Assembly (NCBI RefSeq): GCF_001439635.1
Contig: NZ_LMBZ01000014.1
Span: 1,467 to 65,466, forward strand
Direction: 5' to 3'
Source of the DNA: Solibacillus cecembensis
GTDB lineage: Bacteria; Bacillota; Bacilli; Bacillales_A; Planococcaceae
DNA length: 64,000 nucleotides
A program made the position numbers and the translations under genes. Each line of letters starts with the position of its first letter. The stretch's first letter is position 1. The notes beneath the pieces are model-generated. The model was not told the DNA's origin, made no database searches, and saw only the letters and a list, made by a program, of their open reading frames with translations. Of this stretch, positions 1-7,132 are shown one piece after another.

Positions 1-75
1 GCGGAAGTAGTTCAGTGGTAGAACACCACCTTGCCAAGGTGGGGGTCGCGAGTTCGAACCTCGTCTTCCGCTCCA
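1..75 (+). tRNA. tRNA-Gly (GCC)
   Basis: A full cloverleaf can be folded: acceptor GCGGAAG pairs with CTTCCGC, the anticodon loop reads CTTGCCAA with GCC at 33-35, and a GTTCGAACC T-loop follows. The 3' TCCA is encoded. It opens a three-gene tRNA cluster; the promoter lies outside the window. Confidence 0.96.
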
Positions 76-94
76 AAAATACAAATATATATAT

Positions 95-168
95 GGCGGC
101 ATAGCCAAGTGGTAAGGCACAGGTCTGCAACACCTCTACCACCGGTTCAAATCCGGTTGCCGCCTCCA
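95..168 (+). tRNA. tRNA-Cys (GCA)
   Basis: The acceptor GGCGGCA pairs with TGCCGCC, the anticodon loop contains GCA, the T-loop is GGTTCAAATCC and TCCA is encoded at the 3' end. It lies 19 bases after tRNA-Gly and is probably cotranscribed with it. Confidence 0.95.
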
Positions 169-217
169 TATAATTCAAATCGGATATTCCGGTTTTTTTT
201 ATTCCTTTTTTTGCTTT

Positions 218-299
218 GCCGGTATGGCGGAATTGGCAGACGCGCGCGACTCAAAATCGCGTTCCGTGAGGAGTGTCGGTTCGACCCCGACTATCGGTA
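218..299 (+). tRNA. tRNA-Leu (CAA), integration target
   Basis: This is a class II tRNA with a long variable arm (CCGTGAGGAGTG) and anticodon CAA in the loop CTCAAAA. The acceptor 5' strand GCCGGTA pairs with 3' TATCGGT using two G-U pairs, one of them at position 1-72. CCA is not encoded. The last 14 bases are repeated at 13911, marking the tRNA 3' end as the attachment site of the adjoining island. Confidence 0.93.
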
Positions 300-300
300 T
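286..300 (+). repeat. attL core
   Basis: CCCGACTATCGGTAT at the tRNA-Leu 3' end is identical to 13911-13925, and the match continues loosely as TATTAG versus CATTAG. It is the expected crossover region of the integrase at 772-1887. Confidence 0.85.
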
Positions 301-338
301 TATTAGTTACTTTCTGTTAAGGCAAGAAATTTTTGAAG

Positions 339-377
339 GTCCATAAACGTTGATATTTCAATGTTTATGGACTTTTT
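339..377 (+). terminator. terminator after tRNA cluster
   Basis: GTCCATAAAC pairs with GTTTATGGAC and is followed by TTTTT. It lies 40 bases past tRNA-Leu, inside the island, and resembles the terminator at 13965 beyond attR, so the island seems to bring its own tRNA terminator. Confidence 0.8.
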
Positions 378-420
378 CTATTTTTAGGGATACGATAGAA
401 AACGATACGAATCGAATTTG

Positions 421-473
421 TTTTACACAAATTTTATACACAATCCGATTTGTTTTACACAAGTTTTACACAA
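421..473 (+). repeat. TTTTACACAA repeats, probable integrase arm sites (left)
   Basis: Exact copies of TTTTACACAA start at 421, 453 and 464, and a variant with an inserted TA lies at 432. Similar copies occur at 13842, 13853 and 14048 at the other end. Their position 120-170 bases inside attL fits arm-type binding sites of an integrase with an N-terminal arm-binding domain; this role is inferred. The rest of 478-700 shows nothing recognisable. Confidence 0.6.
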
Positions 474-700
474 GCGGTTAGTTAAAAAAAGGTTTTAAGA
501 AAGGCTGCAAATTTATTTTAAATAAAGTGTTTTAAATGTGGATTTTAAAGGGTTATTTGATGATTGACTAAATATTCATCAAAAGCTTTGCAAAAGCCTG
601 TGAGGGCATTTTAACGGTGTTATCAATAGAGAATTATATAATGAGAAGAAAAAACCACAAACATTTTAAAAAGTGCATAAAATATAAAAGAAAAAATTAA

Positions 701-731
701 AAGCTCACGTTTAGTAATTAAACGTGAGCTT
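701..731 (-). terminator. terminator of integrase gene
   Basis: AAGCTCACGTTTA pairs perfectly with TAAACGTGAGCTT. On the minus strand the stem is followed by a T-rich stretch, 40 bases after the integrase stop codon. Confidence 0.85.
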
Positions 732-771
732 ATTATGTTACTTGCAATTGTTAGCTGTAAAATGTTATTTA

Positions 772-1887
772 CTACTCATTATACATTTCTGTAAATGTTT
801 CAAGTGCTATTAATTCGTTTTCTACAAATGCTTCTTTTAGAAGATGCGCATAAACTCTCAAAGTTGTTTGAATGTCTATATGACCTAAACGTTTACTTAT
901 ATATTGGTACGAAGCTTTTTTGTATAATAAAATACTACCGTGAGTATGTCTTAGTCCATGCATCGAAATCAATGGACGAATATTGAATTCGAGTAAAATT
1001 TCCTTTAAAACATCATTTGCTCTTTCATTTGCAATTACTTTATATTTTGATCTTTCATTATAAAATACTAAATGATGTTCATTATCTGGAGTTGTCTTGA
1101 ATAGTTCTTTGAATAACGCCATTGTTGTAGCTTCTAATTTAATTTTTCTTTTAGATGCTTTATTTTTTAGTGGCCCAAATCCCATAGGCATTCTGTTATT
1201 ATATCCCCATGTTTTATCTACATTTATTTCATTATTATCAAAATCATAATCACTAAAAACAAGTCCAACCAACTCTTCAAATCGTAGTCCAGTTAACAAG
1301 CCAAGTAAAAGGAGATAGTATTCCAATCCTTTATCTAATTGCTTCCTAAGACTTTTTAATAACAAAATGCTGTCATTAAAATTTAAATACTTTTCGGACT
1401 CTTCTTTTGCCTGAACAGTAAATTTCAATTCACCTTTTCTTGTGAAGTCACGGGGTATAATTTGTTCGTCAACTGCATCAAGGACGCACGCACGAATATG
1501 ACCATGTACTTTTTCTACAGTTTCCTTTGAACGGTTAGCACCGAGTTGATTTAAAAACTTTTGGTAATCTTGCGTTGAAATTTCTTGTAAAGGTGTACCA
1601 TTAAAAAATTCTTTAATTTGATCATACGTGTAGTTATAATGTTTTAAAGTTGCTTTTGCTAAGTTACTTTTGTAAAGTATTACCCAGTTTCCAAAGTATT
1701 CGTCAAAGGGAGCTGGTTTTAAGTAAGGGAGTACTCCCTTACTTAATGAAGCTTCTATTTCAGCTGCCGCTATTGTAGCTTCCTTTTTTGTATGAAAACC
1801 TCCTTTTCGAATAGGATCTTGTTTTCCATTGACAATACGGCTAATTGTATATTGATATGTTTTTCCACGTTTTTGAATACTTGCCAC
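772..1887 (-). CDS. int: tyrosine recombinase (site-specific integrase)
   Basis: The 371-residue protein has the three-part layout of Tn916/phage-type integrases: an N-terminal arm-DNA-binding region (about 1-55), a SAM-like core-binding region (60-155) and a catalytic domain. All catalytic residues can be placed: R202 (TGLRFEE), a Lys near 247, H310 and R313 (HGLRH), H336 (LGH) and the nucleophile Y346 (RVYAHL). The start is GTG with GGGGTGAA eight bases upstream. Its end faces tRNA-Leu, as expected for an enzyme that integrates at the tRNA 3' end. It is intact, so the island may still be mobile. Confidence 0.95.
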   Translation of the reverse strand: MASIQKRGKTYQYTISRIVNGKQDPIRKGGFHTKKEATIAAAEIEASLSKGVLPYLKPAPFDEYFGNWVILYKSNLAKATLKHYNYTYDQIKEFFNGTPLQEISTQDYQKFLNQLGANRSKETVEKVHGHIRACVLDAVDEQIIPRDFTRKGELKFTVQAKEESEKYLNFNDSILLLKSLRKQLDKGLEYYLLLLGLLTGLRFEELVGLVFSDYDFDNNEINVDKTWGYNNRMPMGFGPLKNKASKRKIKLEATTMALFKELFKTTPDNEHHLVFYNERSKYKVIANERANDVLKEILLEFNIRPLISMHGLRHTHGSILLYKKASYQYISKRLGHIDIQTTLRVYAHLLKEAFVENELIALETFTEMYNE

Positions 1888-2009
1888 TGCAATTCACCCC
1901 AAAAATATATTTAAGAACATACGTTCCATCATTGACAATAAAATTGCTTTCTATAAGTAAAATTTTAAAGAGAAGTTAATTGTAAAATCGCGTTCCACTA
2001 AAATTGGTT

Positions 2010-2327
2010 TTAAGAAAATATATCTTTAAAATTTCTTTCTAGAAATTCTGCCATTTTAGATGCTTGAAATGTCCATGTTTGCCCTTTACTCTTTGGATAA
2101 AAGACAAAACCATCTGATTCAACATCGAGTATTTTTCTGAATTTTGATGGATAGAGAATATTTTCTTTAATCCATTCATTCTTTTTGTTAATCCTTTGTT
2201 CTAGGTCTTTCATAGACCAGTAAACACCTTCGAGCTGCGCCTGTTTCAGTTCTTCCAATTCGACTTTTTTAATGAGTACAGAGTCAGATGGAACAGGAAT
2301 TGTTAATGTCACTGATAGTTGTTGCAT
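2010..2327 (-). CDS. DUF771 family protein
   Basis: The 105-residue protein has the pattern I associate with DUF771: an amino-terminal beta segment (LTIPVP), then KVELEELKQ, a W-x-M-K-D-L-E helix-turn-helix-like region (36-57), ENILYPSKFRKILDVE and a carboxy-terminal helix. DUF771 proteins are common beside integrases or in phage early regions, and an excisionase- or regulator-like role has been suggested by context; no activity can be read from the sequence. GGGGGAA sits at the right distance before the ATG. It reads in the same direction as int, 122 bases upstream of it. Confidence 0.75.
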   Translation of the reverse strand: MQQLSVTLTIPVPSDSVLIKKVELEELKQAQLEGVYWSMKDLEQRINKKNEWIKENILYPSKFRKILDVESDGFVFYPKSKGQTWTFQASKMAEFLERNFKDIFS

Positions 2328-2461
2328 TTCTATTCCCCCGTTATATTGGATTTATTATGAAGCCTTTCTGTTTATGAATTAGTAGATCTTCATAATTCAA
2401 TATTAAGGTCAAATCACTATTACGATTGCCGTATAATTTATAGAAATGTGCCGTAAATTAG

Positions 2462-2665
2462 TGCGGTAATGTGCTTGTCTAACTTTATGTATTTGCGGTA
2501 GATAGTTCGTCTAGGTATCCTAAGACGAACTATCTACCGCAAAACATCGCTAGAAAGTGCTTGAAATATAGGGATTCAGTAATCCAGAAAATTAACACTT
2601 AATTAAAATCCTTAATTTTGCGGTAATATGTTTATACAAATTTGTGATTTTGCGGTAATGTGCTT
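2462..2665. repeat. TGCGGTAATRTGYTT repeats (iteron-like)
   Basis: TGCGGTAATGTGCTT occurs at 2462 and 2651, and the variant TGCGGTAATATGTTT at 2619. The TGCGGTA core also forms both arms of the palindrome between them, and GGTAATGT/ACATTACC makes an inverted repeat at about 2654-2683. Spaced same-sense repeats plus a palindrome in a 512-base gene-free stretch look like iterons of an origin or operators of a regulator. No replication initiator is recognised in the island, so the role is open. Confidence 0.55.
2492..2543. repeat. 24-bp palindrome in island regulatory region
   Basis: The arms TTTGCGGTAGATAGTTCGTC and GACGAACTATCTACCGCAAA are exact reverse complements. Pairing continues through TAGG/CCTA with one bulged base, leaving a three-base loop. 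No T-tract follows on either strand, so it is not a simple terminator. A cruciform, an operator or an origin structure are the options. Confidence 0.7.
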
Positions 2666-2839
2666 ATTAATAATTACATTACCATATGATGGAGGTTGTC
2701 AAAAACGACTTAATCATCAAATGCAATGCCTATTCAACAATTGGGCCATTTAATTGAATAAAAACTCTGAACTGTAAATGGATATTTATGTTAACATTAA
2801 TATGAGGATTATTAAATATTCTAGAGGGAGGAAACTAAA

Positions 2840-3241
2840 ATGTGGAACAGGAATAAGAATACAGGCCCTGGTGGTGGTCTGTCTACAGGTCCCAGCGGAG
2901 GAATGTCAACGGGTCCTAGTGGTGGAGCATCAACAGGTCCCGGCGGAGGAATGTCAACGGGACCTGGAGGAGGAATGTCAACAGGACCTAGAGGAGGCTT
3001 ATCAACAGGACCTGGAGGAGGAATGTCAACAGGACCTGGAGGAGGTTTATCGACAGGTCCCGGTGGAGGCTTATCAACAGGACCTGGAGGAGGACTATCA
3101 ACAGGCCCCGGTGGTGGACTTTCAACTGGGCCAAAACCATATATGAGTAACGTGGCTCCGTGGCCAGTATTTGTTATAGAACTAGAAAAACGTGGATTAA
3201 ATCAATATGCAGATTTAATTAGAAAATATCATTTGAAATAA
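2840..3241 (+). CDS. TGPGGGLS octapeptide-repeat protein
   Basis: The 133-residue protein has seven leading residues (MWNRNKN), then eleven tandem copies of an eight-residue unit, mostly TGPGGGLS or TGPGGGMS (DNA unit 24 bases, 2861-3124), and a non-repetitive 38-residue tail containing [10 protein letters not shown] and a helix ending [10 protein letters not shown]. There is no signal peptide or membrane segment. AGGGAGG precedes the ATG well. Synonymous third-base differences among the DNA units show that selection maintains the peptide. Similar Gly/Pro/Ser/Thr repeat proteins with a short helical tail occur in Bacillus, but I know no established function. Its own terminator follows. Confidence 0.8.
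   Translation: MWNRNKNTGPGGGLSTGPSGGMSTGPSGGASTGPGGGMSTGPGGGMSTGPRGGLSTGPGGGMSTGPGGGLSTGPGGGLSTGPGGGLSTGPGGGLSTGPKPYMSNVAPWPVFVIELEKRGLNQYADLIRKYHLK
2861..3124 (+). repeat. 24-bp tandem coding repeat (11 units)
   Basis: Eleven in-frame 24-base units encode the octapeptide repeat. The units differ at wobble positions and by single substitutions (GPSGG, GPRGG, GGAS). There are no spacers, so it is not a CRISPR array. Confidence 0.9.
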
Positions 3242-3267
3242 ATGTTTCGGTGAATGTTTCTACTATA

Positions 3268-3302
3268 GGGCGCTTTCCTTTTGAAAGGATTAGCGCTCTT
3301 TT
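3268..3302 (+). terminator. terminator of repeat-protein gene
   Basis: GGGCGCT pairs with AGCGCTC (one G-U), enclosing an inner TCCTTT/AAAGGA stem, and TTTT follows. It lies 27 bases after the stop of the octapeptide-repeat gene. Confidence 0.75.
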
Positions 3303-3345
3303 CTATATAGCACTACAAAACAAGAATCTAGAAAGGTAGGGACTG

Positions 3346-3555
3346 ATGGATAAAGAGGAACGAGTAACATTAGAAGTATGGAATGATACAATATCTATAA
3401 ACATTATTGGAACGAAGAAACTAGCATTTGTAGACTACACTCCTGAAATGTATGACCTAATCAAAAATGTAAGATTTAGAATTCCTGATACCGAGGAAGC
3501 TAAAGAAAATTACAAATATCCGTTTTCAAATGAATATAAGAAAACATTACACTAG
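3346..3555 (+). CDS. small hypothetical protein (69 aa)
   Basis: A short acidic-basic protein with the segments VTLEVWNDTISINIIG, AFVDYTPEMYDLIKNVRF and a lysine-rich end. GAAAGGTAGGGACTG before the ATG is a usable ribosome-binding site and codon use fits the island. There is no signal peptide or membrane segment and I do not recognise the family. It may be a complete small gene or the front of a decayed longer one, since the following 270 bases contain another short open stretch. Confidence 0.5.
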   Translation: MDKEERVTLEVWNDTISINIIGTKKLAFVDYTPEMYDLIKNVRFRIPDTEEAKENYKYPFSNEYKKTLH

Positions 3556-3633
3556 ATTTCATTTGATTATTATTTCGGGTAAAAATTGCGAAAAGAAGAA
3601 TAGAATAAGGATTATATAATTGAGATCTTGATA

Positions 3634-3780
3634 ATGATGGGTTTAATTGTTCAATATCAAATTTTTTTTGATAAAAAAATTAAAAATACTTATAAAGGTT
3701 GGAATTTTGATAAGGTAGTAGATAATAGCAAACATATTGCAGCACTTACGGTATATCATATTTTAGAAAACAATTATTAA
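3634..3780 (+). CDS. possible small ORF or gene remnant (48 aa)
   Basis: It opens with two consecutive ATG codons and encodes 48 residues with an aromatic/lysine-rich middle (NTYKGWNFDKVV) and a helical end. No strong ribosome-binding site is visible. It lies between the 69-residue gene and the HEPN-like gene and may be the remnant of an inactivated gene. No function can be assigned. Confidence 0.25.
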   Translation: MMGLIVQYQIFFDKKIKNTYKGWNFDKVVDNSKHIAALTVYHILENNY

Positions 3781-3833
3781 AAGCAATATATTAATATTGT
3801 AAAAGAGATAAATACAAAGAAAGGGAGAATCCT

Positions 3834-5081
3834 ATGATTTCGGAATTAAAACCTGAATTAATCCACACTTTTAGAAATAAAGTTCATGAACATAATGATT
3901 TCATAAGATTGTATTTTGTTGATTATAAACCTAAAAATAATATTGAAGGAAAAGATATCTGGAGTAAAATTTGTTCTTGTATGGACTGGTTAACTGTTGC
4001 TGTAGAAGGAATTCAGAAACCTGAAATGAATAAAAACATGAATCTTAGTTCTCTTGAGTTTACTCATTTTATAGTTACAGTCGATATGATTGTAGAAGCA
4101 GTAAATCATTTGTGGCTGGCTATTGGCCAAGCGGTTAATGCTAAACAACCTTATATTAAGGATCGTAGTATCTTCAAAGGGAGAGAATTTGATAATGATT
4201 ATACAGACGAAAAGTATTTCAAGGAGATACGTTCTTGGTTTGGTGTACACGCTGTAAATGGTAATGAAGTTGACCTTGAGGGGTTTGATAAGGGAGTTCG
4301 CTTTTTTAGTAGCTGGTCTGGCTCATATAACCAGGGAGAATTTTTTCTTCAACTCTATTCCAACAATAGTGATGCCGAAAAGAAATATGGTGGTACAAAA
4401 AAGGTTAGAGTTGAAAGTCTAATACAATTTGTGGAATTAAGATATAATACTCTTTGGGAACTTATGGATCATATTGATGCCTTATATCTCAAGGAAAAAA
4501 AGAGTTTACAAAACACACCGCTTCAACTTGATAACAGTAAAGATGAGTTAAACCAAATGAAGCAACTTTATCAACAAGCTATGGAAAGGAAATTAACAAA
4601 AGAATACTATGAAGTATTTATTTTAGATTATATGAAATTTCTTTCCTGTGACTTAAATGATTATAAAGAAGCCGAAAGAGAGATAGTGAAAAGGTATTTA
4701 TCAGATTTGAAATCGATTATACCTGTGTATTACAAAATAATTCAAGAAGTTGATGAGCGTGAATTTGAAGTTTTTGAACTATTAAATATGCGTTCACAGA
4801 CTTATGCTGATAATTTCTATGAGTTCTCTAAAGTACTGGAATATGCTGCGGGAGGAAGTAAAATACTTTCAGGAAACAGAGTATCCTTAGAAATATTAAT
4901 TAAAAAGGGAGTGTTACCCGATTATTGTTTATCTCTTTCAGGACCATGTTTGTATTTATTGATTCATGCAATAGACCATGAACATAATAAAATGAATCCT
5001 AGAAAAATTGAAAAGAATGAAATTGTACAGGTTATAGACGATATTTCAGACCCACCAGTTATTTTAACAATTTATAAATAA
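3834..5081 (+). CDS. uncharacterised protein with HEPN-like R-x5-H motif
   Basis: The 415-residue protein is preceded by AAAGGGAGAATCCT and is soluble by eye. Residues 70-105 are strongly helical. R133-SWFGV-H139 fits the R-x4-6-H signature of HEPN ribonucleases and is followed by a VNGNEVDL turn and a GVRFFSSWSG segment; I have an impression of similar R..FG.H.VN motifs in other unannotated proteins but cannot check it. The carboxy-terminal 190 residues are mostly helical and unknown to me. It stands alone between two terminators. HEPN proteins in islands are often toxins or anti-phage effectors; here that is an inference from one motif and the neighbourhood. Confidence 0.7.
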   Translation: MISELKPELIHTFRNKVHEHNDFIRLYFVDYKPKNNIEGKDIWSKICSCMDWLTVAVEGIQKPEMNKNMNLSSLEFTHFIVTVDMIVEAVNHLWLAIGQAVNAKQPYIKDRSIFKGREFDNDYTDEKYFKEIRSWFGVHAVNGNEVDLEGFDKGVRFFSSWSGSYNQGEFFLQLYSNNSDAEKKYGGTKKVRVESLIQFVELRYNTLWELMDHIDALYLKEKKSLQNTPLQLDNSKDELNQMKQLYQQAMERKLTKEYYEVFILDYMKFLSCDLNDYKEAEREIVKRYLSDLKSIIPVYYKIIQEVDEREFEVFELLNMRSQTYADNFYEFSKVLEYAAGGSKILSGNRVSLEILIKKGVLPDYCLSLSGPCLYLLIHAIDHEHNKMNPRKIEKNEIVQVIDDISDPPVILTIYK

Positions 5082-5193
5082 ATATAAAGGCTATTTGGTA
5101 CAAATTATTCAACCACTGGGTACCTTTAGTTGAAAAACACAGGCAGAAAATGGTCAAACTTTTATATAAAACCGAAACTTTATTCTGCTGGTT

Positions 5194-5238
5194 AACAATC
5201 CATTTTGATCAAATATATTTTCAAAATGGATTGTTTTT
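5194..5238 (+). terminator. terminator of HEPN-like gene
   Basis: AACAATCCATTTTGA pairs perfectly over 15 bp with TCAAAATGGATTGTT, and T residues follow. It lies 110 bases after the stop codon. Confidence 0.85.
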
Positions 5239-5315
5239 AATTAGGTTTACGAGGCATTTTTGAACAAACTTTATTATAAAGCTTCATAAGGGAAAAGAAA
5301 TATTAATTAGGTCAT

Positions 5316-5346
5316 AAATAAAAAACCGTTCATTATTAATGAACGG
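5316..5346 (-). terminator. terminator of membrane-protein/63-aa operon
   Basis: CCGTTCATT pairs with AATGAACGG, and on the minus strand seven or more T residues follow. It is 13 bases past the stop of the 63-residue gene. Confidence 0.88.
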
Positions 5347-5359
5347 CTACTAGAAAAGG

Positions 5360-5551
5360 TTAAGCTTTTATAACTAAACCAAGTTTAGAATAAGTATGAG
5401 TTTCACTTGAAGAGTGTCCAGTAATACGAATTGCTTCCTGGTTAGAAATCCCTCTAGCTGCTAAATGTTTTGTAATAATTTTATTAATTTCTTTACGAAC
5501 ATCAGCATCCACATGTGATTGACTATTAGCCGTAGCGTTTCGTTGTGTCAT
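5360..5551 (-). CDS. small protein overlapping membrane-protein gene (63 aa)
   Basis: AAAGGGAGGTACAGTTT before the ATG is a strong ribosome-binding site, and the gene overlaps the last 26 bases of the 443-residue membrane-protein gene, so the two should be translated together. The protein is hydrophilic with one helix (VRKEINKIITKHLAARG) and then EAIRITGHSSSETHTYSKLG. That last part resembles the GH-x-S-x-x-T-x-x-Y end of tyrosine recombinases, but the Arg/His box before it is missing, so recombinase activity is unlikely. It may be a regulator, antitoxin or partner of the membrane protein. Confidence 0.7.
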   Translation of the reverse strand: MTQRNATANSQSHVDADVRKEINKIITKHLAARGISNQEAIRITGHSSSETHTYSKLGLVIKA

Positions 5552-6857
5552 AAACTGTACCTCCCTTTAAAAGATTAATAGAGTCATTATCAATTAATTC
5601 ATGAGCCGACAAAATAGAGATGAATTTTTCTAAGACAAAATCCTCGTAAGGTTTACCTTTTTTTGTTAGCAAATCTTCAGGTTTAATTACTATTAAAAAA
5701 AGTTTAGTTTCACCCTTAATAGATGTAGCTTTAAAAAAAAGATAAGATCTGCCAGCTTTACTTGTGTTTAGCCCATTGTATGTAAAACTGAACATTTCTT
5801 TAGTTCTTATTATATCAGAGTAAACTACAGACTTAAATAGTCCATTTTTATAATTATGACTTATTCTAGAAAAATCTAGTTGTATATCTTCAGTATCATT
5901 TGAAGAAGTAGCAGCCGCTGCTTCAGCTTCAGCACTAAAAGTATCAAATTCCTTATCATGAGTGGTAGTTTGATTCAGAGTATCTGCATGGTGTGAATCA
6001 CTAGAGTGGCCATCAGATTGTTGGGGCAACTCTTCTCCGAATAATTCATTATATTCATTAAGGTAATCTAATAGTCGCTCTAAAAAAATCATATAGAATG
6101 CTACAGATGACGGAGAGTAATCTGACTTGATTATGGCTTCTTCTATAATAACCATTTCACTAAGAACTTGTTCAATATCTTCTTTTGTTTCAATATATTC
6201 CATTTTACGATTTGCACGGATTAATGCGTCTTTTGTAGCCCTATCATATTCATAGTATTCTTGAAGTATAGCATTTAAAGAAGCACCTTCACTAACACTT
6301 CCAAATTCGTATTCAATCTTTATTGCTTCTGTATCTTTTTTGGATAATAGATGATAGTTATAAACTTGGACACCTATTATACCTGAAGTATAGCGAGTGA
6401 AGTCTTCAAATACGCTCTTAAATTTACGATTAATTTCATATGTTTTTAATTCATCATATGCATACATTAAATCTTTTGTATCCGTATTTAAGTTTACAAT
6501 TAAATCATTAGTTTTTTTAGCTAACTTATCATAAAGGAAAGTTGCTATTAAAAGTATGGTAAAAATTATTGCAATAAATAGCCTTATTTGATTGTCATCT
6601 GACACTATAAATGACAAAATCGTTCCAATAAAAGCGATAGCACTGATTAAATAACCGATTGTTACAGGAATATAAAATCTCTTTTTAATTAAGTAAGGAG
6701 ATTGAAGTCTTGAAAAGTACAGTAAATCTAGAATGTATTGAACAAAATAATTAAAACCTTCTGAGCGAACTCGCGAAAATTTTAAAGTTAAAATTACAGT
6801 AATTATTACCACCAAAAGTAATATCTCAAAAAATATTATTGTGTAATTAATTCCCAT
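5526..6857 (-). CDS. uncharacterised three-TM membrane protein (443 aa)
   Basis: Hydrophobic segments at about 5-25, 63-85 and 91-109 anchor an approximately 330-residue soluble portion. A His/Ser/Thr/Ala-rich low-complexity linker (about 280-320) separates a helical middle from a mixed alpha/beta end (DIIRTKEMFSFTYNG, LFFKATSIKGETKLFLIVIKPEDLL). AAAAAGGAGATTACA precedes the ATG. It heads a two-gene operon with the overlapping 63-residue gene. I do not recognise the family. A membrane-anchored sensor or effector fits an accessory island, but this is inference only. Confidence 0.75.
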   Translation of the reverse strand: MGINYTIIFFEILLLVVIITVILTLKFSRVRSEGFNYFVQYILDLLYFSRLQSPYLIKKRFYIPVTIGYLISAIAFIGTILSFIVSDDNQIRLFIAIIFTILLIATFLYDKLAKKTNDLIVNLNTDTKDLMYAYDELKTYEINRKFKSVFEDFTRYTSGIIGVQVYNYHLLSKKDTEAIKIEYEFGSVSEGASLNAILQEYYEYDRATKDALIRANRKMEYIETKEDIEQVLSEMVIIEEAIIKSDYSPSSVAFYMIFLERLLDYLNEYNELFGEELPQQSDGHSSDSHHADTLNQTTTHDKEFDTFSAEAEAAAATSSNDTEDIQLDFSRISHNYKNGLFKSVVYSDIIRTKEMFSFTYNGLNTSKAGRSYLFFKATSIKGETKLFLIVIKPEDLLTKKGKPYEDFVLEKFISILSAHELIDNDSINLLKGGTVYDTTKRYG

Positions 6858-7008
6858 TGTAATCTCCTTTTTCCTTTTATTATATAACTAAAATGGATTA
6901 TCGAAAGAGATTAAATAAAAAAATGATTGTTTGACGTTATATTTAAAATGATTGAAATATGTAAGTGTCCTTTGGTACTCGAAAGTAATAATCTGAGTAG
7001 TAAAATCT

Positions 7009-7047
7009 AAAGGACTTAGTTTGTTCATTTATAAAACTAAGTCCTTT
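7009..7047 (-). terminator. terminator of serine-recombinase operon
   Basis: AAAGGACTTAGTTT pairs perfectly with AAACTAAGTCCTTT, with a T-rich run on the minus strand, 86 bases after the downstream recombinase gene. Confidence 0.8.
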
Positions 7048-7132
7048 AAAAAATATTGTATTTATTAATAGTTTTACTTGCCATACTTTAATCCTTAAAT
7101 TGAATATGTTAAGCATTAGTGTACACATTCTA

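Noticed and set aside
2861..3124. CRISPR-like array of short repeats
   Set aside because: The 24-base units are directly adjacent, coding and variable, with no spacers and no cas genes.
2778..3146. Open frame of 122 codons overlapping the octapeptide-repeat gene in another frame
   Set aside because: It is the shifted reading of the 24-base repeats ([12 protein letters not shown] units), without a ribosome-binding site; the TGPGGGLS frame has one.
5360..5551. Remnant of a second tyrosine recombinase
   Set aside because: Only the GHxSxxTxxxY-like tail is similar; the gene has its own strong start signals and no upstream Arg/His box, so it is treated as an independent small gene.
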